Assembly (NCBI RefSeq): GCF_900277125.1
Contig: NZ_OPYN01000098.1
Coordinates: 27,328-91,327, forward strand
Direction: 5' to 3'
Length of the DNA: 64,000 nucleotides
Source of the DNA: Pseudomonas inefficax
GTDB lineage: Bacteria > Pseudomonadota > Gammaproteobacteria > Pseudomonadales > Pseudomonadaceae
Below are positions 60,824 to 64,000 of this stretch, in pieces. Each line of letters starts with the position of its first letter. Position 1 is the stretch's first letter. Below the pieces are notes generated by a model. It saw nothing but the letters and a program-made list of their open reading frames with translations, did no database searches and was not told where the DNA came from. The position numbers and the translations under genes are program-made.

Positions 60824-61534
60824 GTGAGCCATTTGCTGATAGTCGACGATGATGTCGAGGTGCTCGACCTGCTGCAGAAGTTTCTCTGCCAGCATGGCTA
60901 CGAGGTTGATGTGGCCAGGGATGGCAAGGCGCTCTGGCAGGCCGTTGAGCGGCGGGTGCCGGACCTGGTCATTCTGGATGTGATGCTGCCAGGCGACAGT
61001 GGCCTGGTGTTGTGCCAGCGCTTGCTGGCCGAGCACAAGGTGGCAGTGATCATGCTCACCGCCATGGGCGAGTTGAGTGACCGGGTGGTTGGCCTGGAGC
61101 TGGGGGCAGACGACTACCTGACAAAACCGTTCGCCGCCCGTGAACTGCTGGCCCGGGTGAGGGCAGTGCTGCGCCGTGCCGGTGAAACGGCCGGTGGCAC
61201 GGCGGGCCATGCCTGCGCGACCCTGGAGTTTGCCGGGTGGCGGCTGGATGTGGTGCGGCGCGAACTGCGTTCGCCGGACAACGTCATGATTCCCTTGTCC
61301 AACGGTGAGTTCGAGCTGCTGCTGGTGTTCGCCGAACATCCGCGGCGGGTGCTCAGCCGTCAGCAGTTGCTGGACATGGCCCGTGGCGATGCCTACGACG
61401 CCTATGACCGCAGCATCGACGTCCAGGTAAGCCGGCTGCGTCGCAAGCTTGAAACCGACAACGGCAACGAGCCCCTGATCCGTACCCTGCGCAACGCCGG
61501 TTACCTGTTCACGCCCACGGTCGCGAAGCGATGA
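60824..61534 (+). CDS. OmpR-family response regulator
   Basis: 236 residues from GTG 60824. Receiver domain with acidic pocket DDD (8-10), phospho-Asp52 in LVILDVMLPGDSG, Thr in MLTAMG and Lys in LTKPF. Winged-helix domain (about 130-230) with FELLLVFAEHPRRVLSRQQLL and IDVQVSRLRRKLE. It overlaps the sensor gene by four bases (ATGA). Confidence 0.93.
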   Translation: MSHLLIVDDDVEVLDLLQKFLCQHGYEVDVARDGKALWQAVERRVPDLVILDVMLPGDSGLVLCQRLLAEHKVAVIMLTAMGELSDRVVGLELGADDYLTKPFAARELLARVRAVLRRAGETAGGTAGHACATLEFAGWRLDVVRRELRSPDNVMIPLSNGEFELLLVFAEHPRRVLSRQQLLDMARGDAYDAYDRSIDVQVSRLRRKLETDNGNEPLIRTLRNAGYLFTPTVAKR

Positions 61535-62886
61535 GGCTGTTGGCCAGGGTTGGTCAGGCCCTGCCGCGGCCAAGAATCACCATCGCCCGCTGGATCGCGT
61601 TGACCACCCTGACGGCGATGCTGTTCTTGCTGTTGCTAAAGGTGCTGTTCAGCCTGTTGCTGAGCGTTTGGGCGCAGCCACCGCTGCTGGAGAGCGGGGT
61701 GATCGAGAAGGTTGCAGCGGTCACCCGCATCCTCGACGCCGCGCCTGTGGCGCAGCGTGCCATCATCGCCAGTGCGGCAGGTGACGGCTCATACTCCGTG
61801 CGATGGTTGCGCCGCCATGACGAAGCGGGCGTGCCGGTGCTGGTCGATGCCGAATTCAGCCAGGGCACGCCTATCCTGCGCGCACTGCTCAAGCGCCCGG
61901 ATGCCAGGGTCGAGGCTTTCGAACCGTCCGACATGCCGCAGTACGCACCTGAACGTGGCTATGCGCTGATGATCGAGCTGAGTGACAAGTCCTGGGTGCT
62001 GTTCCGTGCCACCAGCCGTAGCTGGGGCCTGGATGAACTGCCGCGCAACCTGATCATCTTCGGGCTGATGCTGATTTCCAGCCTTGTCGTCGCGCTGCTG
62101 GCCACGCGCTACTTGGCCAAGCCGCTGCAGCGCTTTGCCGAAGGTGCGCGGCGTTTTGGCAAGGACTTCAACGCCCCGCCCATTCCCGTGGTCGGCCCGC
62201 ACGACCTGCGCCAGGCCATTCTCGCGTTCAATGCCACCCAGGCGCAGCTCAAGCATTTTCTCAACGACCGTACCCAGATGCTTGCGGCCATTTCCCACGA
62301 CTTGCGTGCACCGCTGACGCGCATGCGCTTGCGCGCCGAATTCATCGACGATGCCCAGCTACAGGCCAAGTTGTTCAAGGACGTCGACGAGATGCAGGCG
62401 ATGGTCGACGCGGCGTTGGAGTTCTTCCGTGATGACGCACGGCTGGAACAGACGACCGTATTCGACCTGGGCGAGCTGCTGCTGACCGTGGTGGACGACT
62501 TCAAGGACGCGGGGGTCGAGGTCGGCCTCAGCGGGCCGCGCCGCTGTGTATACACGGGGCGGCCAGTGGGTATCAAGCGTGTGCTGGTGAACTTGATCGA
62601 CAATGCGGCGAAGTACGGCCGTGAGCCCATGGTTGTGTTGGCAGCAAGCGCCAGGCAGATCGAGATTACCGTGCAGGACCGCGGGCCGGGCATCGCGCCG
62701 GAGCTGCATGAGCAGGTATTCGCGCCGTTCTACCGTATCGAAGGTTCACGCAACCGCAATACCGGTGGCGTGGGGCTGGGCCTGCCCGCAGCACGGGCCA
62801 TCGTGCTGGAGCAGGGGGGCAGCGTGACCCTGGCCAACCGCCCGGGTGGCGGGCTGGAAGTCAAGGTCATGCTGCCGCCGGGCTGA
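61531..62886 (+). CDS. Sensor histidine kinase, EnvZ/CpxA-like
   Basis: 451 residues. TM1 (about 22-48), a periplasmic domain of about 110 residues, TM2 (about 170-190), HAMP (about 191-240), HisKA with AAISHDLRAPLTRMRLRAEF, and ATPase boxes NLIDNAAKYG, DRGPGIAPEL and GGVGLGLPAARAIV. Partner of the preceding regulator; signal unknown. A stop codon abuts the convergent DUF1348 gene with no gap. Confidence 0.93.
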   Translation: MRLLARVGQALPRPRITIARWIALTTLTAMLFLLLLKVLFSLLLSVWAQPPLLESGVIEKVAAVTRILDAAPVAQRAIIASAAGDGSYSVRWLRRHDEAGVPVLVDAEFSQGTPILRALLKRPDARVEAFEPSDMPQYAPERGYALMIELSDKSWVLFRATSRSWGLDELPRNLIIFGLMLISSLVVALLATRYLAKPLQRFAEGARRFGKDFNAPPIPVVGPHDLRQAILAFNATQAQLKHFLNDRTQMLAAISHDLRAPLTRMRLRAEFIDDAQLQAKLFKDVDEMQAMVDAALEFFRDDARLEQTTVFDLGELLLTVVDDFKDAGVEVGLSGPRRCVYTGRPVGIKRVLVNLIDNAAKYGREPMVVLAASARQIEITVQDRGPGIAPELHEQVFAPFYRIEGSRNRNTGGVGLGLPAARAIVLEQGGSVTLANRPGGGLEVKVMLPPG

Positions 62887-63351
62887 TCACAGCCCCAGTT
62901 CGCTGAGCCCGGGGTGATCATCCGGGCGCCGGCCCAACGGCCAGTGGAACTTGCGCTCCGCTTCGCTGATAGGGTGCTCGTTGATGCTCGAGTGGCGGTT
63001 CTGCATCAGCCCGTCGTCGGCAAATTCCCAGTTCTCGTTGCCATAGGCGCGGTACCACTGGCCGCTGTCGTCGTGGTACTCGTAGGCATAGCGCACGGCA
63101 ATGCGGTTGCCTGTGAAAGCCCACAGTTCCTTGATCAGGCGGTACTCCAGTTCATGGTTCCATTTACGGGTCAGGAACGCCTCGACCTCGGTACGGCCGC
63201 GCGGGAACTCGACGCGGTTACGCCAGACGGTATCGACGGTATAGGCAAGCGCGACCTTGGCCGGGTCGCGGCCGTTCCAGCCATCCTCGGCCAGGCGGAC
63301 CTTTTCGATGGCGCTTTCGCGGGTGAAGGGCGGCAGGGGTGGGCGGGACAT
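62887..63351 (-). CDS. DUF1348 (NTF2-like) family protein
   Basis: 154 residues. The complete DUF1348 domain is visible: [77 protein letters not shown] and [21 protein letters not shown]. The fold is a cone-shaped NTF2-like chamber; biochemical role unknown. ATG 63351 follows GAGGAG. Confidence 0.92.
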   Translation of the reverse strand: MSRPPLPPFTRESAIEKVRLAEDGWNGRDPAKVALAYTVDTVWRNRVEFPRGRTEVEAFLTRKWNHELEYRLIKELWAFTGNRIAVRYAYEYHDDSGQWYRAYGNENWEFADDGLMQNRHSSINEHPISEAERKFHWPLGRRPDDHPGLSELGL

Positions 63352-63510
63352 CGGGGTACTCCTCAGTTCGATTGGCCTGTAGGAGAGTAGTAGCCGCTGG
63401 CCGAACAGAGAATGGGTGTGCCTGGCACATCATAATTGCAGTGTGTGGAACAATAGAGACCGCTCGAGATGAGGCAACTGTCTTGCTCAAATCTGAAGGC
63501 TTGCGCAATC

Positions 63511-63631
63511 CCTGTGGGAGCGGCCTTGTGTCGCGAAAGGGCTGCATCGCAGCCCCGGCAACCTATGCATCACAGCTGAAATCCCGGGGCCGCGTTGCGG
63601 CCCTTTCGCGACACAAGGCCGCTCCCACAGG
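63511..63631. repeat. REP doublet (REPIN) 16, CGACACAAGGCCG family
   Basis: Arms 63511-63558 and about 63584-63631 contain TCGCGACACAAGGCCGC and its complement. The spacer (CAACCTATGCATC... GCTGAAA) and left flank (CTTGCGCAATCCCT) match REPIN 15 closely. Confidence 0.93.
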
Positions 63632-63641
63632 GGGGGCTTTA

Positions 63642-64000
63642 TCAGGCTGCGTCGGCTGCGGTCTTCCCGGCGGCCTTGCTACGCCCGCCCAGCCACACCA
63701 GCAGCAGCCCGGCAGCCGCCAGCACGCCACCTGCCATCGGCACTGCCGCATAGCCCAGGTCCAGGCTGATCACCGCACCACCCAGCGCCGCGCCCACGGC
63801 ATTGCCCAGGTTGAACGCGCCGACGTTGATCGATGAGGCCAGCCCCGGTGCTTCGATGGCGGCGATCATCACCCGCATTTGCAGCGGCGGTACCACGGCG
63901 AAAGTGAACATGCCCCACACCAGCAAGGCGATGGCGGCGCCGATGTGGCTGCCCAGCACCAGCGGCATCAGCAGCATGATCACCACCAGTGCCGCGAGGA
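63642..64000 (-). CDS. MFS transporter, C-terminal part (truncated by window)
   Basis: Only the last roughly 119 residues are visible before TGA at 63642-63644; the N-terminal part lies beyond base 64000. At least three membrane helices are seen, and the block MRVMIAAIEAPGLASSINVGAFNLGNAVGAALGG is the C-terminal-half signature of AraJ/YdhP-like MFS exporters. The C-terminus GGRSKAAGKTAADAA is a short basic tail. REPIN 16 lies immediately downstream. Confidence 0.85.
   Translation of the reverse strand, partial: LAALVVIMLLMPLVLGSHIGAAIALLVWGMFTFAVVPPLQMRVMIAAIEAPGLASSINVGAFNLGNAVGAALGGAVISLDLGYAAVPMAGGVLAAAGLLLVWLGGRSKAAGKTAADAA

Overview
The window is a stretch of chromosome from a fluorescent Pseudomonas, most likely of the P. 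putida group. The evidence is the high GC content, the protein families and their order (oprI, DAHP synthase, cysB/cysH, pabB, the GntR-prpBC-acnD-prpF-prpD block beside acnB, then prpE), and at least sixteen loci of the REP-type palindromes (core GCGGGTAAACCCGC and relatives) typical of that group. No prophage, insertion sequence, integrase, CRISPR array or plasmid feature was seen. About 61 protein genes (two cut by the window edges) and one tRNA-Gln are supported.

Layout. 1-12.1 kb: 5'-truncated lytic transglycosylase, DoxX protein, greB with a small upstream gene, an ABC exporter pair divergent from tesA, an L,D-transpeptidase, the oprI lipoprotein, a small GNAT protein, DAHP synthase, a PanE-like reductase and a universal stress protein. 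12.2-15.6 kb: cysB, cysH (APS type) and pabB. 15.8-18.9 kb: a tight three-gene operon of a retropepsin-like protease, an inactive-transglutaminase/7TM protein and an ATP-grasp ligase; this is the most system-like, least understood part of the window. 19.1-30.6 kb: the methylcitrate cycle for propionyl-CoA (GntR regulator, prpB, prpC, acnD, prpF, prpD) with convergent acnB. Every junction from prpB to acnB carries a REP doublet.

31-43.7 kb: a DUF1289 protein, a two-repeat protein of unknown function, queD, a patatin-like protein, two PepSY proteins in one operon with a PhoPQ-like two-component system, a membrane HPP-CBS protein behind a structured leader, a LysR regulator, propionyl-CoA synthetase, zapE and two small conserved proteins. 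44-56 kb: tRNA-Gln, then a light-sensing operon (bacteriophytochrome, response regulator, hybrid kinase) divergent from a seven-gene archaic (Csu-type) chaperone-usher pilus operon. 56-64 kb: an M14 carboxypeptidase, an AraC regulator with an MFS transporter, mlaA with a small overlapping gene divergent from a two-component system, a DUF1348 protein and a truncated MFS transporter.

How the genes work together: propionate is activated by PrpE and oxidised through PrpC, AcnD/PrpF or PrpD, AcnB and PrpB to pyruvate and succinate. The prp regulator has two copies of TGTCGACAATAT about seven helical turns apart, one on each side of its promoter. Cysteine synthesis is represented by CysB and CysH. 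Envelope functions recur (lytic transglycosylase, L,D-transpeptidase, OprI, MlaA, retropepsin operon, pilus). All assignments come from reading motifs and context; no database search was possible.
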